NCBI RefSeq assembly: GCF_947488945.1
Contig: NZ_CANLBS010000006.1
Location: 358,616-422,615 of the forward strand
Reading direction: 5' to 3'
From: an uncultured Streptomyces sp.
GTDB taxonomy: Bacteria; Actinomycetota; Actinomycetes; Streptomycetales; Streptomycetaceae
DNA length: 64,000 bases
Position 1 is the first letter of the stretch, and each line of letters opens with the position of its first letter. Below the pieces are notes generated by a model. The model was not told the DNA's origin. It searched no databases and was given only the letters and a program-made list of their open reading frames with translations. Made by a program: the position numbers and the translations under genes. This document shows, one piece after another, positions 19,577 to 28,527 of the stretch.

Positions 19577-20378
19577 GGTGCTCCCTGAAGGTCGGGCGCA
19601 GCGCCTGAGCGAAGGAGGCGGCCACGGCAGGGGCCTGGCCGGGGTTCGTCAGCAGAGCGCGGACGACAGGGGTACCGATGATGACCGCGTTCACCTGCGG
19701 AGCTATGCGTGCCGCGAGAGCCGGGGTGGAGATCCCCACTCCCGAGACGACGGGGACCGAAACGGCCTGCCGAAGGCGCTGGGTGAAGTCGGCGAGCGCG
19801 GGGATGTCCACTGCGCCCTGGTGACCGGTGAGGGCCGTACTGGCGGGCGCGTACAACCATCCCGACGCCCCGGCGACCGCCGCTGGCAGACCCGAGTTGG
19901 GGGTGTGGCGCGGGACGAGGCAGGGCGTGACCAGGCCCGCGCGGCTCGCGGCTTGATGCCAGTGTGCGGCCATGTGCGCGGGCAGATCGACGACCATTAC
20001 CCCGGCGGCGCCGGCGTCGGCGAACAGGCCGGTCACGTGCTCGGGGCCGTAGCGGCTGACGGAATCCCAGTAGGCCATGACGACGGTCGGCCGGAGGCGT
20101 GCGGCGTGCTCAACCGCACGGACGGTGTGATCCAGACCGTGGCCGTGTCGAAGGGCGCGGCGGTAGGCGGACTGGATGACGGGGCCGTCGAGGAAGGGCA
20201 CGGTATGAGGGAGGCCGATCTCGAACAGGTCGGCTCCGGCCTGCGCGAGGCAGTCGAGGTGGAGCTGCTCAGCGGTCTGCGGATGCAGGCCGGCGGGGAC
20301 GAAAACACCGAGTCGGCATGCGGGTTGGGCGAGGAGAGTGGCGAGTTTCTGAGCGGCGAGCAGGATGTTCCTTTCCAC
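19569..20378 (-). CDS. Tryptophan synthase alpha chain homologue
   Basis: 269-residue TIM-barrel protein of the TrpA family, which splits indole-3-glycerol phosphate. Catalytic Glu (E53 in LFEIG) and Asp (D64 in PFLDGP) are conserved, as are VVDLPAHMAAHW, a degenerate phosphate-binding VSGVGISTP and NAVIIGTPVV. No trpB is nearby. TrpA is poorly active without TrpB, so this may be an indole-glycerol-phosphate lyase (BX1/TSG type) or act on something else. GTG start, coupled to the hydrolase gene upstream (7-bp gap). Confidence 0.85.
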   Translation of the reverse strand: MERNILLAAQKLATLLAQPACRLGVFVPAGLHPQTAEQLHLDCLAQAGADLFEIGLPHTVPFLDGPVIQSAYRRALRHGHGLDHTVRAVEHAARLRPTVVMAYWDSVSRYGPEHVTGLFADAGAAGVMVVDLPAHMAAHWHQAASRAGLVTPCLVPRHTPNSGLPAAVAGASGWLYAPASTALTGHQGAVDIPALADFTQRLRQAVSVPVVSGVGISTPALAARIAPQVNAVIIGTPVVRALLTNPGQAPAVAASFAQALRPTFREHRV

Positions 20379-20384
20379 GGGGGG

Positions 20385-21251
20385 TCAGTGATTTCGGGCG
20401 CAGGGCAGGAGATGGGTCAGGCTTTCCACGACGGCGTGGGGGTGGCGGATGGGAAGCGTGTGGGTGGCCTGGTCGGTCAGCACGAACCGTGCCTGGGGCA
20501 GGCGGAGGGCGAGGGCCCGGGTGTGGTCGGCGGGCACGTGGACGTCAGCCGAACCTGCGAGGAGGGTCAGGCGCGGACCCAGGGTGCGCAGCCCGTCGAC
20601 CGGGCGGGATCCGCGGATGGCGAGTGCTTGCCAGAACGCGGCGATGTCACGGGTGGCGGTGTGGTGCAGGCCGCGCCGACAGGCGACTGGCACGCTGGTG
20701 CCACCGCTTGGGAGTGCGGCGGTGGACAGGGCCCAGGGGCTGGAGCGTGGCAGGCGGCGCCGTATCGCGTCCACCACCGCGGGGGCGTGGGTGCAGGTGT
20801 GTGCGAGGACGTCGCGGCCCCAGCTGAGGAGCCGGGTCCGCAGCCCGGGCACGGGGCGGGTGGTGACCGGTCCGTCGGGCGTGGAGATCAGCAGGAGGCC
20901 CTGTATCCGGGGGAGCAGGTCGGGACGCATCGTCGTCAGGGTCTGCAGGATCATTCCGCCCATGGAGTGGCCGGCGAGGACCAGCGGACCGTGGGGGGCG
21001 CAGTTGTCGATGAGGAAGGAAAGATCATCGGCGAGTTTCTCGAGCCTGATCGGGGCTGTGCCCCGGGTGGACTGTCCGTGTGCGCGCTGGTCGTAGCGCA
21101 CGACCCGGATGCCCTGTGCGGCGAGAGGCGGGGTGTGCAGGCGCCACAGGTCCGCGGTGACAGAAAGCCCGTGGACCAGAACGAGGGTGACGGACGCGTC
21201 GGCCGGCCCGTCGAGGTAGGCGGTCAGTTCAGCGCCGTCGGGCAGAGACAC
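20385..21251 (-). CDS. Alpha/beta hydrolase
   Basis: 288-residue alpha/beta-hydrolase-fold enzyme. Oxyanion loop VLVHGLSV, nucleophile elbow LAGHSMGG (Ser), Asp in GSADVHVPADHT and His in DQATHTLPI give a complete catalytic triad. The substrate is unknown; esterase, lactonase or a biosynthetic role with the adjacent TrpA homologue are possible. The GTG at 21251 has no Shine-Dalgarno sequence. An in-frame ATC at 21287 with GAAAG upstream would give a 300-residue form. There are no other canonical starts after the preceding gene. Confidence 0.85.
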   Translation of the reverse strand: MSLPDGAELTAYLDGPADASVTLVLVHGLSVTADLWRLHTPPLAAQGIRVVRYDQRAHGQSTRGTAPIRLEKLADDLSFLIDNCAPHGPLVLAGHSMGGMILQTLTTMRPDLLPRIQGLLLISTPDGPVTTRPVPGLRTRLLSWGRDVLAHTCTHAPAVVDAIRRRLPRSSPWALSTAALPSGGTSVPVACRRGLHHTATRDIAAFWQALAIRGSRPVDGLRTLGPRLTLLAGSADVHVPADHTRALALRLPQARFVLTDQATHTLPIRHPHAVVESLTHLLPCARNH

Positions 21252-21394
21252 GCGGCGCGTGCTGGTGGTGGAGGGGGACGAATTGATGAGCGGAGCTTTC
21301 TGCAGTGGGAAACGAAAGACTGTGTGCGGGGTCCGCCAGGGGCGCTGAGCAGGGCTGCTCAGGCGACGTCGCGGGGATCCGGTCGGCGGCGAGG

Positions 21395-22132
21395 TCAGCG
21401 GTGGCGTACGGCCCGGCCGAGCTGGGCGCTGGCGTGGTGGACATGCGGGTTCACAGCGGCTCCACGGGCCGGGGTGATGAGCACCTCGTCCAGTTTCTGC
21501 ACGAAATACGGGACATCGCGGAAGAGACGTTCCACCGGGGTGGTGGTCGCGAGGTGGGTGAAGAACTGGGCGACCAGAGGCTCGGGCACCTCCGGGGTGA
21601 AGGTGGCGCTCCAGTGCGTGTCGAAGCCGTCGTACACGGAGTGTTGGATCAGCCACGGGTGCATGGGGTCCGTGCTGTGCTCGACGGTGCAGTGGCCGTC
21701 GGAAGAGGCCCACGCCACCCCCGACGAAATTGAGGACGCCTCCCAGCCACTGGTCTTGGCGAGGTGGGCCACGGACTCGGTCGCCAGGCGTATGCGCTCG
21801 GCATGCCGGCGGTCACCGAGCAGCTGGGGCAGGGCCTGGGTTACGGAGGCGATGGCCTCGTTCGGCGTCTGCCGGCTGAACTCGATCTGCCAGTAGGGCT
21901 CGTGGTGGGCGATGGTCCACCACACGCCGTCCTGACGGTTGGGGTCGAAGTCGAGGAACACGCTGCCGCAGGGGCTGTCGATGTCGATGCGGCCAGTACG
22001 CGGATTGTGCTCATAGGGCCACGCGAACAGGTGGACCAGGGGACCGATAACGTCGTTGATCTTGTTCATTCCGCCGCCGGCCAGATACCGCGGCGAGACG
22101 AGGACCAGATCGTTCGGGGCGAACGTGTTCAC
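21395..22132 (-). CDS. DUF317 domain protein
   Basis: 245 residues, two DUF317 repeats. Each has the family landmarks: LVSPRYLAGGGM at the N-terminus, GVWWTIAHHEPYWQIEFSRQTP, and later HWSATFTPEVPEPLVAQFF. GTG start overlaps the upstream gene's stop (GTGA). Function unknown; the family is common on Streptomyces conjugative elements. Confidence 0.85.
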   Translation of the reverse strand: MNTFAPNDLVLVSPRYLAGGGMNKINDVIGPLVHLFAWPYEHNPRTGRIDIDSPCGSVFLDFDPNRQDGVWWTIAHHEPYWQIEFSRQTPNEAIASVTQALPQLLGDRRHAERIRLATESVAHLAKTSGWEASSISSGVAWASSDGHCTVEHSTDPMHPWLIQHSVYDGFDTHWSATFTPEVPEPLVAQFFTHLATTTPVERLFRDVPYFVQKLDEVLITPARGAAVNPHVHHASAQLGRAVRHR

Positions 22133-22962
22133 GGCTTCCTGCCGCCCGTGTTGCGGAGTGCCGGCGGCGGTTTGGCCGGTGACGGTGCCTGGGAGCGGTG
22201 CGGCTTCTGGAAGTCCAGCGCGAGCTGCCCGGCGGCCGTGACCACGACGTCCTGGCTCACGTACCTGGAAGTCCGCGCAACACGGATCAGGCGCTCCTTC
22301 TCCAGCATGCCGAAGGACTTGGGGTGGACGGCCCGGCCGTCGCTGTCAGTGATGCGGACGGGATTCTTGAGCGGTGCGTATCGCCGGGTGCCGCCTCGGG
22401 CGATTCGTTCGAGCACCGCGTACTGGGCGGACGACAACTCCGGCAGGTCAGGCCCGTGTTCGGGGTGCTCCGTCAGGTCGCGGATGATGGCGGATGCCGT
22501 GTACTGGCAGCAGGTCGCGCTCAGTTCGAGGTGCTGGGCAGCGGTGGCCAAGCTTTTCGCCAGGACCGGTGCGGCCTCGGTGTGCCGCGTCTGGTGCAGG
22601 GATTCCTCGTCGGCAGGCGGGGCGTCGGCGAAGACCGCACCGTCGAGCGGGTTGTCGCCGATGGCTCGTGCCAGCTGGGAGGCGGCGATCGAAGCAGACG
22701 CGGTGATGCCGCTGAGCGTCTCCAGTGAGACCCGGCTGCCGGGCACGGCGGTGTACTGACTGCCGTCCAGCACGGACAGCCGGACCAGGGACCGGCTCAC
22801 GAGGTCGTGGATGGCGAGGATCTGCGGGCCGACCTGCCGCAGCAGGTCACTGCCCGGCTCGGGGTCGAGCGCGGTGACCTTGGTATGGAGGGTTGTGAAG
22901 TCGGCTCCGAGCTCGCGGAGAAGGTCGATCTGGAGCGGCAGATCGATGTGGCGCAGGGTGAT
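22129..22962 (-). CDS. Hypothetical protein with C-terminal winged-helix-like region, ATC start
   Basis: 277 residues. The C-terminal part (LSSAQYAVLERIARGG, then SFGMLEKERLIRVARTSRYVS and VVVTAAGQLAL) resembles a winged helix. The open frame with good coding character continues from GTG 22800 back to the previous stop at 23023 with no ATG, GTG or TTG. ATC at 22962, 6 nt after CGGAG, gives a natural N-terminus (TLRHIDLPLQIDLLREL). If a canonical codon is required the start is GTG 22800. Resembles the next protein upstream (23023-23778) in length and plan. Confidence 0.6.
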   Translation of the reverse strand: MTLRHIDLPLQIDLLRELGADFTTLHTKVTALDPEPGSDLLRQVGPQILAIHDLVSRSLVRLSVLDGSQYTAVPGSRVSLETLSGITASASIAASQLARAIGDNPLDGAVFADAPPADEESLHQTRHTEAAPVLAKSLATAAQHLELSATCCQYTASAIIRDLTEHPEHGPDLPELSSAQYAVLERIARGGTRRYAPLKNPVRITDSDGRAVHPKSFGMLEKERLIRVARTSRYVSQDVVVTAAGQLALDFQKPHRSQAPSPAKPPPALRNTGGRKP

Positions 22963-23022
22963 GATGGACTCCGGTGAGTTGCGGATCAGCGCGACCTCGA
23001 AAGGGTGGCGTTGGGGGATCGG

Positions 23023-23778
23023 TCAGTGGCTTCGGGTGGCCGTCCGCGTGCTGACAGGGGTGGGCGGTGTTGTTGCCGGCGGGCTCCCGGCGGCTGGAGG
23101 CAGGCAAAGGGCGGACGCCAGGGCGGTGGTTCCAGCCGAGGTGAGACGGACTCGGTCCTGCAGCGGCCCTCCGACAAAGGCGGGGGATGCGGACTGCGGA
23201 ACTCGTTCGACGAGGTCGTTGGCCTCCAGCGACCGCAGCGTGCCGATCAGCACGCGGGCGTCCCGGCAGTGGACGTACTGCCGTCCCAGAGAGCTGGTGG
23301 CCACGACATTCCCGCAGGCGATCTCCCACAAGGCGGTGCGCTGTGTGGAGCTCACCTGGTGGACTGGAGCGTCTGTGGTATTCCAGCGCCGGCGTCGGAT
23401 CTCGCCAGCGAGCCTGTCGGCGCAGCCCACGGTGGCTTCAGGAGCCAGGGCCGTCAGCATGCGGGCCGTGGGGAGCGGGTGCTCCGTGGAAGCGCCGCTC
23501 AGGAAGGCGAGTTGCTGGAGGCGGACCACCGTGTCCGACAGCTCGTGACTCTCGAAGAGACGCTCGTCAAGGATCGCCTTGACGGCGGTGCGCGTCGCGT
23601 AGGCCAGCCGCTGGGCGGAGGCAACGTTGGTGTCGGGCTCGGCCTGTGAACCGGACCGCAGAAGACGGTCGAGCATGTCGTTGTGCTGCACGTACTGGTC
23701 TGCGAGCAGCAGCAGGCGCTCAACCGGCGTCGGCGGGGTGGCCACGTCGAACAGGAGGCCGTCCGGCGGTGTCGTCAT
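23023..23778 (-). CDS. Hypothetical protein, winged-helix-like C-terminus
   Basis: 251 residues, soluble. Helical N-terminal half; the C-terminal part (STQRTALWEIACGNV, RVLIGTLRSLEANDLVERV, VRLTSAGTTAL) has the helix-helix-wing order of a PadR/MarR-like domain. ATG 23778 overlaps the preceding stop (ATGA). Probably a distant paralogue of the downstream protein. Function unknown. Confidence 0.65.
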   Translation of the reverse strand: MTTPPDGLLFDVATPPTPVERLLLLADQYVQHNDMLDRLLRSGSQAEPDTNVASAQRLAYATRTAVKAILDERLFESHELSDTVVRLQQLAFLSGASTEHPLPTARMLTALAPEATVGCADRLAGEIRRRRWNTTDAPVHQVSSTQRTALWEIACGNVVATSSLGRQYVHCRDARVLIGTLRSLEANDLVERVPQSASPAFVGGPLQDRVRLTSAGTTALASALCLPPAAGSPPATTPPTPVSTRTATRSH

Positions 23779-24140
23779 ATGCGGCGCCAAGCAGTGGGTG
23801 CGGGCTGGTACTCGGCAGAGGCGGCGATGCGGGCGGCCAGATCGCAGAGCAGGCCGATGTGCCGTGTGGTGTTGAACAGACCGGTGCTGTCCGCGGCGAT
23901 GTGGTGGTCGCGGATGTCTGCGGTCACGGCGTCCAGGGCCTGACGCGGGGACATTGCGTCGGGGTCGGTGGGTCCGTAGATGGGCAGGTGGTCTCCAGGT
24001 GCGCGGTTCAGGGGGCTTGCCGGGCCGGCCGACGGCGAAGATCTGGTCTGCGGGCGGTGGGTGATGACGGCGTCAGGCGCGCACGAAGTCCTTCGCCTGG
24101 CGTGAGCGGACCGGTACCAGGTGCAGCCGGCATCGCTCAC
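23775..24140 (-). CDS. Hypothetical protein
   Basis: 121 residues; the first half is low-complexity and Arg/Pro-rich, the second (SPRQALDAVTADIRDHHI, then RHIGLLCDLAARIAASAEY) is helical. GTGA overlap with the coupling-protein gene upstream and ATGA overlap downstream support translation. No family recognised. Confidence 0.55.
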   Translation of the reverse strand: MSDAGCTWYRSAHARRRTSCAPDAVITHRPQTRSSPSAGPASPLNRAPGDHLPIYGPTDPDAMSPRQALDAVTADIRDHHIAADSTGLFNTTRHIGLLCDLAARIAASAEYQPAPTAWRRI

Positions 24141-25927
24141 ACGGCCTTCCCGAAGTCGGCCTGTGCCGGCGCGTGCTTCGCGACGGCGCGGTCGGTGATC
24201 GCCTTTGACGCGCGGGCGGAGGCTGCGGACAGTTCTTCCGCTCTGGGCTCCCGGTACCAGGGGCGCAGGTCGAGCATGGCGGCGCGCATGCCGGTGGCGA
24301 AGCAGAGCGCGGTGCCCTTGGGCAGGGCGCGGATCGCGTCGGCGGGCAGGATCCGTTCCTGCCGCATCGACACCGAGGTCGACTTGCCGGACTCGGAGTG
24401 CGAGGTCGAGGTGGTCTCGACGTCGTGGTCGCCGATCAGACGGCTGAGTTTGTCGGCGAAGTCGGGGTCATCGATACCCGAACCGATGACCTTCACCGTC
24501 GAGGCGCTCCACATGGCGTCCATGCCGGCGTCACCCCAGACTTTCTGGCCCTGGCGGTAGCTCTGGAGGATCGTGATGGGAATGATGCCGCGACTGCCGA
24601 GGTGGGAGTACAGGTCCGGAAGGTCCGAGATTTTGCAGACGTTGGCGGCTTCGTCGAGGATCGCGAGCATCGGTGGGTCGAGGCGTCCGCCGGCGCGTTC
24701 GGCCTGGGCGGTGGCGGCGCGCATCACCGAGTCCGCGCATGCTGCGATCAGTGCTGAGGCCCCGCCGCCGCCGTCCTTGCTCAGCAGGAACAGGGTGTCG
24801 GTGGAGGTGACGAAGTCGGCGGGCCGGAACTCGGAGACGTCCTTCTGGGGCGTCACCCACGCGGCGATCTCGGCGTTGAGCAGGGCGGCGGCGTACTGGC
24901 GGGCAGTCTCGTAGATGCCGTCGCGCGTTTCCGGTGGTCCTTCGACGGTGCCCTTGAGCTGGGCGGCGACGGCGGCGAAGTCGTGGTCGCGGAGGATGTC
25001 GAGCGGGGTGCGGTCGGCGGGGAAGGCGAGCCACTGCATGATGTCGGTGATCGGCCGCTCGTCGAGCGCCGCGGCCAGGAGCAGCTGGGACAGGATGTTG
25101 CTGCCGGCCTTCGACCAGAAGTCACCCTGCTGGGAGGCGTCCACCGAGGCGGCCAGGAAGTGGCCAGCCAGACGCCCGGCGCCGTCGAGGGTCTTCGCGC
25201 TGGCGAGGGGGTTCCACCACATCTCGCGGGCAGCGTGTGCGATCTGCTGCGGGTCCATGGTCCACACCGTCCCTGCCGCCGCCCGGGCTTCGTAAGCGGT
25301 GGTGAAGGCGTCTCCGGCGGCCTTGTTCGAGGTGAGGAGGACCGGGCCGGGCGCGTTGAGCATGGAGGGGATGGCGAGCGAGGTGGTCTTGCCGGATCTG
25401 GGGGCCATGATCGCGACGGCGACGTCCTCGAATCCCATCCGGACCTCGTGGCGGCTGCCTTGGAGGTTGCCGAGGAGGATGCCGGTGTCCTTCGCGGCGA
25501 TGTGTTTGGCGTCCTTCAGGCTCGGGCGCAGGGAGCGGGCCTTGGCGGTGATCGCCGTGGCCATCAGCGGCTCGATGTCCCGGGCCTTGGCCATGTCGGT
25601 GACCTTCTTCCGGCCGCCGCCTCGATTCTTGTACCGGCCCCACAGGACACCTCCCGCCGCCCCAAGGGCCAGGAACAGGAGTACGGGGACGATGCGGGCC
25701 CCGATCAGCAGGGACGTGTCTCCAACGTGGGGCCAGACCTGTTCGGGGTGAAGCAGTGAGTTGGTCGGCTGGTAGGGGGCCCAGCCTGTGCCGTTGAGGT
25801 AGGCGGTGATGTTGCCCGTCAGCCAGGCAAGGTGGGACAGGGGGACAACCACAGCGAGCACGCCGAGGAGGAGGCGCAGAACAAGGTCATATCCGTCGGT
25901 GCTGCTGTTGGAGGAGGAGGGGGGCAA
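24137..25927 (-). CDS. Type IV coupling protein (TraD/VirD4-like ATPase)
   Basis: 596 residues. Two N-terminal transmembrane helices (about residues 13-36 and 73-95), then a TraG/TraD ATPase domain: Walker A APRSGKTT (about 175-182), Walker B LAILDEAAN (about 421-429) and the TraM-recognition-type region after it. It should sit at the inner membrane and feed DNA-protein substrates to the secretion channel. TTG start at 25927. It is separated from the rest of the transfer genes by about 17 kb of accessory genes in the same direction. Confidence 0.88.
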   Translation of the reverse strand: MPPSSSNSSTDGYDLVLRLLLGVLAVVVPLSHLAWLTGNITAYLNGTGWAPYQPTNSLLHPEQVWPHVGDTSLLIGARIVPVLLFLALGAAGGVLWGRYKNRGGGRKKVTDMAKARDIEPLMATAITAKARSLRPSLKDAKHIAAKDTGILLGNLQGSRHEVRMGFEDVAVAIMAPRSGKTTSLAIPSMLNAPGPVLLTSNKAAGDAFTTAYEARAAAGTVWTMDPQQIAHAAREMWWNPLASAKTLDGAGRLAGHFLAASVDASQQGDFWSKAGSNILSQLLLAAALDERPITDIMQWLAFPADRTPLDILRDHDFAAVAAQLKGTVEGPPETRDGIYETARQYAAALLNAEIAAWVTPQKDVSEFRPADFVTSTDTLFLLSKDGGGGASALIAACADSVMRAATAQAERAGGRLDPPMLAILDEAANVCKISDLPDLYSHLGSRGIIPITILQSYRQGQKVWGDAGMDAMWSASTVKVIGSGIDDPDFADKLSRLIGDHDVETTSTSHSESGKSTSVSMRQERILPADAIRALPKGTALCFATGMRAAMLDLRPWYREPRAEELSAASARASKAITDRAVAKHAPAQADFGKAV

Positions 25928-25958
25928 GGGCTACGTGCTTCCGGGCGGGGACGGGGGA

Positions 25959-26744
25959 TCAGCGGCTTCGGTGGTTCCTTGGTGGTGGCTGTGGTGAGGG
26001 GGCCGGGCTCGTCGGCGGGGCGGGGAGCCGGGTGGCGAGGGAGCGGACGCGTTCTTCCAGTGCCCCGGCGAGGAGTTCGGCGTGCACGTCCGTGGTCTTA
26101 CGAGTGATGATCTGCGAGTCGCGGGTCGGGAGACTGCGCAAGCTGCCGGTGCGCGCCACTGGCTTCGGGTCGGCGAGTGCAGCGGTGAACGCGGTGACCA
26201 GGCGGGTGGGGGTGTGCTCAGCGAAGCGGGCCTGCCATACCGGCCGGTTCGGGGCGAGGGTGGCGGTGACGAACCAGGCCCTCGGTTCTTGTGCGCTGCC
26301 CAGCCGCTGGAGGTACGCGGTGCCGTCGGGCGACGCGAGGCCGTTGTCTGCGGGGGTGGGCGACCAGCCGATCTGTCGAAGGGGCTCGTACGGATCGGAC
26401 GACGTGTCCGTCGGCGTGGCTGGGTCGGTGAGGGCGTCGGTGGCGGCGGCGATGAGTTCGACGGGCGTATCGGCGCCGAAGCTCGCGTACCAGGCGGGCC
26501 TGTCCGGCTCTGCGGCGTGGTGCAGGATCCACCACTGGTCGACGGAGTCGGGCTCCAGGCGCAGGAGGGCCTTCTGGTCGGGGCTGGAGAGAAGGACGCG
26601 AGGCATCAGGGGGTCGTGACCGTGGCTCCAGCCGCATGCCCGGTGGAGGGCAACGGTGATCCAGGCGGGGTCGCCGCCGCCGGCGAGGTGGCGCGGGCTG
26701 ATGAAGTCAACCTCGACGGTCTCGGGACTCGGGGACACGTTCAC
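25959..26744 (-). CDS. DUF317 domain protein
   Basis: 261 residues with two DUF317 units: FISPRHLAGGGDPAW, WWILHHAAEPDRPAWYASF and PVWQARFAEHTPTRLVTAFT. It ends in a basic, Pro-rich tail. GTG at 26744 overlaps the upstream stop (GTGA). Function unknown. Confidence 0.85.
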   Translation of the reverse strand: MNVSPSPETVEVDFISPRHLAGGGDPAWITVALHRACGWSHGHDPLMPRVLLSSPDQKALLRLEPDSVDQWWILHHAAEPDRPAWYASFGADTPVELIAAATDALTDPATPTDTSSDPYEPLRQIGWSPTPADNGLASPDGTAYLQRLGSAQEPRAWFVTATLAPNRPVWQARFAEHTPTRLVTAFTAALADPKPVARTGSLRSLPTRDSQIITRKTTDVHAELLAGALEERVRSLATRLPAPPTSPAPSPQPPPRNHRSR

Positions 26745-27313
26745 CTCCGCACGGGGGTCCGCCGGCCAGGTGCGGGGACCGTGGTCGGGGGCGGGGCCAG
26801 GGGAGAGGGGGCGTTCCGGGCGGCGGAGTTGATCTCGCGCAGGGCCTGGCTGTGAGAGGCCCAGTCGTCGAGGTAGCTCCACGATTCGGCGTGGTGCTCG
26901 GCGAGTGCGTCATCGAAGATAGGGGTTCCGGGCTTGGCGTTGGCGGGGAGGCTGTCGCGGGTTTCCAGCCACTGCTCGTGCAGTTCGTCGAGCCGGTCGA
27001 GGGCGGTCTGCAGGACGCCCAGTTGGTAGACCCAGCGGTTCTGCACCGCGGTGGCGGGGAGATTTCCGAGCTGCACTTCGGCTGTGGCCAGCAGGTGGCG
27101 GGCGCCGTCGCGGAGGTCCTCGAACGCTTCGGCGGTGTCGGCGTCGCGCTGGCTGGCGCGCATGCCGTAGGCGTGGTCGTCGTGGGGCCAGCCGTCGAGG
27201 TCGGTGTGTTCGTCGGAGTAGATGTCCCACGCGTCGAGGATCTTCTTGCTGTCGCTCAGGTAGCGGTCGAGGTGACGGAGGAGCTTGCGGTGTGCGGTGT
27301 GGTCGGCGGAGAT
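26741..27313 (-). CDS. Hypothetical helical protein with an ATC start
   Basis: 190 residues: helical N-terminus (RKLLRHLDRYLSDSKKILDAWDIY), several amphipathic helices and a Pro-rich tail. Between the stop of the upstream DUF317 gene (27333) and YGMRAS, about 50 codons in, there is no ATG, GTG or TTG. The good coding sequence starts about 20 nt after that stop. ATC at 27313, 8 nt after AGGA, is the best start. Function unknown. Confidence 0.65.
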   Translation of the reverse strand: MSADHTAHRKLLRHLDRYLSDSKKILDAWDIYSDEHTDLDGWPHDDHAYGMRASQRDADTAEAFEDLRDGARHLLATAEVQLGNLPATAVQNRWVYQLGVLQTALDRLDELHEQWLETRDSLPANAKPGTPIFDDALAEHHAESWSYLDDWASHSQALREINSAARNAPSPLAPPPTTVPAPGRRTPVRR

Positions 27314-27332
27314 GGTGAGGGTCCTGTCGGGA

Positions 27333-28151
27333 TCAGCGGCGAACGGCCGGGCGGACGGCCTGGGCCGTGGCTGGGGTGACTGCGGGCTGGGTCCGCTGCT
27401 GTCGGCGGGCGGCGCGGGCCTGTGCTCGGATGGCGTCGAGCCGGGTGCTGTGGGCTGCGACGACGTCCTCGGGCGTGAGCGGACTCCGGCTTTGTACGGC
27501 GCTGTAGTGGGCGGTCCGGTCGTACATGGCGCGCTGGAGCGGGGCGGGGTCGGCGAGCGCGGCGGCGAAGGCGCAGACGAGGTGTTCGGGCATGGACTCG
27601 TCGACGAAGGCGTGCCAGATTCGGGGCCCCATCGGCGTTTCGAACCCGGGCTGGCAGGTCTCGACGCGCCAGGACGACCTCCATACGCCTTCGTCCGTTG
27701 GCCGGTGTACGTGGCACATTCCGTCGGGGGAGTGGGCTGTGGTCTCTGATTCGAGAGCCCATCCCGCCGACTCCAAAGCCTGGAACGGGTCGGCGTGCTC
27801 GGTGGGTGTCGGGGCGATGAGTGCGTCGGTGAGACGGCCCAGGATTTCGGCGGGGACGAGTTCGCCGAACTCTGCGTACCAGCCCCGCTCGGTGCGGGTG
27901 GGTTCGGCCTGCAACCGCCACCATGCGGAGGTGGCGGACTGCGGATCGAACTGCATGCTGTAGCGATGATCCGGGCTGCGCAGCACGATCTCGGGGCTGA
28001 GCGGGTCGGTCGTGCAGTTCCATCCGGCGGCGGCGAGGCCGTGGGTGACGTGGCGGGCGTCCCCGGGGCCGGCCAGGTGACGCGGGCTGGTGTCGAACGG
28101 AAACTGGGTGGCGTGCCTGTGGGCGAAGGCGGCGAGCTGCCGCTCACTCAC
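27333..28151 (-). CDS. DUF317 domain protein
   Basis: 272 residues. DTSPRHLAGPGDARHV, AWWRLQAEPTRTERGWYAEFGELVP and RIWHAFVDESMPEHLVCAF mark two DUF317 units; the C-terminus is basic. GTG at 28151 overlaps the previous stop (GTGA); in-frame GTG codons at 28157 and 28166 are alternatives. Function unknown. Confidence 0.85.
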   Translation of the reverse strand: MSERQLAAFAHRHATQFPFDTSPRHLAGPGDARHVTHGLAAAGWNCTTDPLSPEIVLRSPDHRYSMQFDPQSATSAWWRLQAEPTRTERGWYAEFGELVPAEILGRLTDALIAPTPTEHADPFQALESAGWALESETTAHSPDGMCHVHRPTDEGVWRSSWRVETCQPGFETPMGPRIWHAFVDESMPEHLVCAFAAALADPAPLQRAMYDRTAHYSAVQSRSPLTPEDVVAAHSTRLDAIRAQARAARRQQRTQPAVTPATAQAVRPAVRR

Positions 28152-28501
28152 CGGCACCAGCTGCACCCCTGCTCGCTGTCGTACGCCTCGTTCAGGGAGC
28201 GCAGGTCATCGACGATGTAGTGGAGGGTGTGCTGGTCGGACTGCTCCAAGGCGGCGGTCCGCAACTCTGCCACCAGGAGGGCGGTTTCGGCGGTGCGCGA
28301 GTCGTCGGGGCGGGTCTGTACCGTGCGGGCCAGGGCGCGCAGGACGTCGGCGAGCTGGACAGGGATGCCGGTGTACTCGTCGAGAAGCGGCTCGACGAGC
28401 GCGAGGGCTTGCTCGAGGTCGGGGTCATCGCGCAGGTAGTCGGTAAGGTCGGCGAGCGTTTCGGTCAGGGTGCGGATGGTGTCCGGGGTGGGTGCGGGCA
28501 T
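28148..28501 (-). CDS. Hypothetical helical protein
   Basis: 117 residues, acidic, predicted all-helical (RTLTETLADLTDYLRDD, VQLADVLRALARTVQTR), no motif recognised. ATG at 28501 with AAGGAG upstream. Sits between two DUF317 genes. Confidence 0.7.
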   Translation of the reverse strand: MPAPTPDTIRTLTETLADLTDYLRDDPDLEQALALVEPLLDEYTGIPVQLADVLRALARTVQTRPDDSRTAETALLVAELRTAALEQSDQHTLHYIVDDLRSLNEAYDSEQGCSWCR

Positions 28502-28527
28502 CGGGCTCCTTCGAACGGGGAGGCGGG

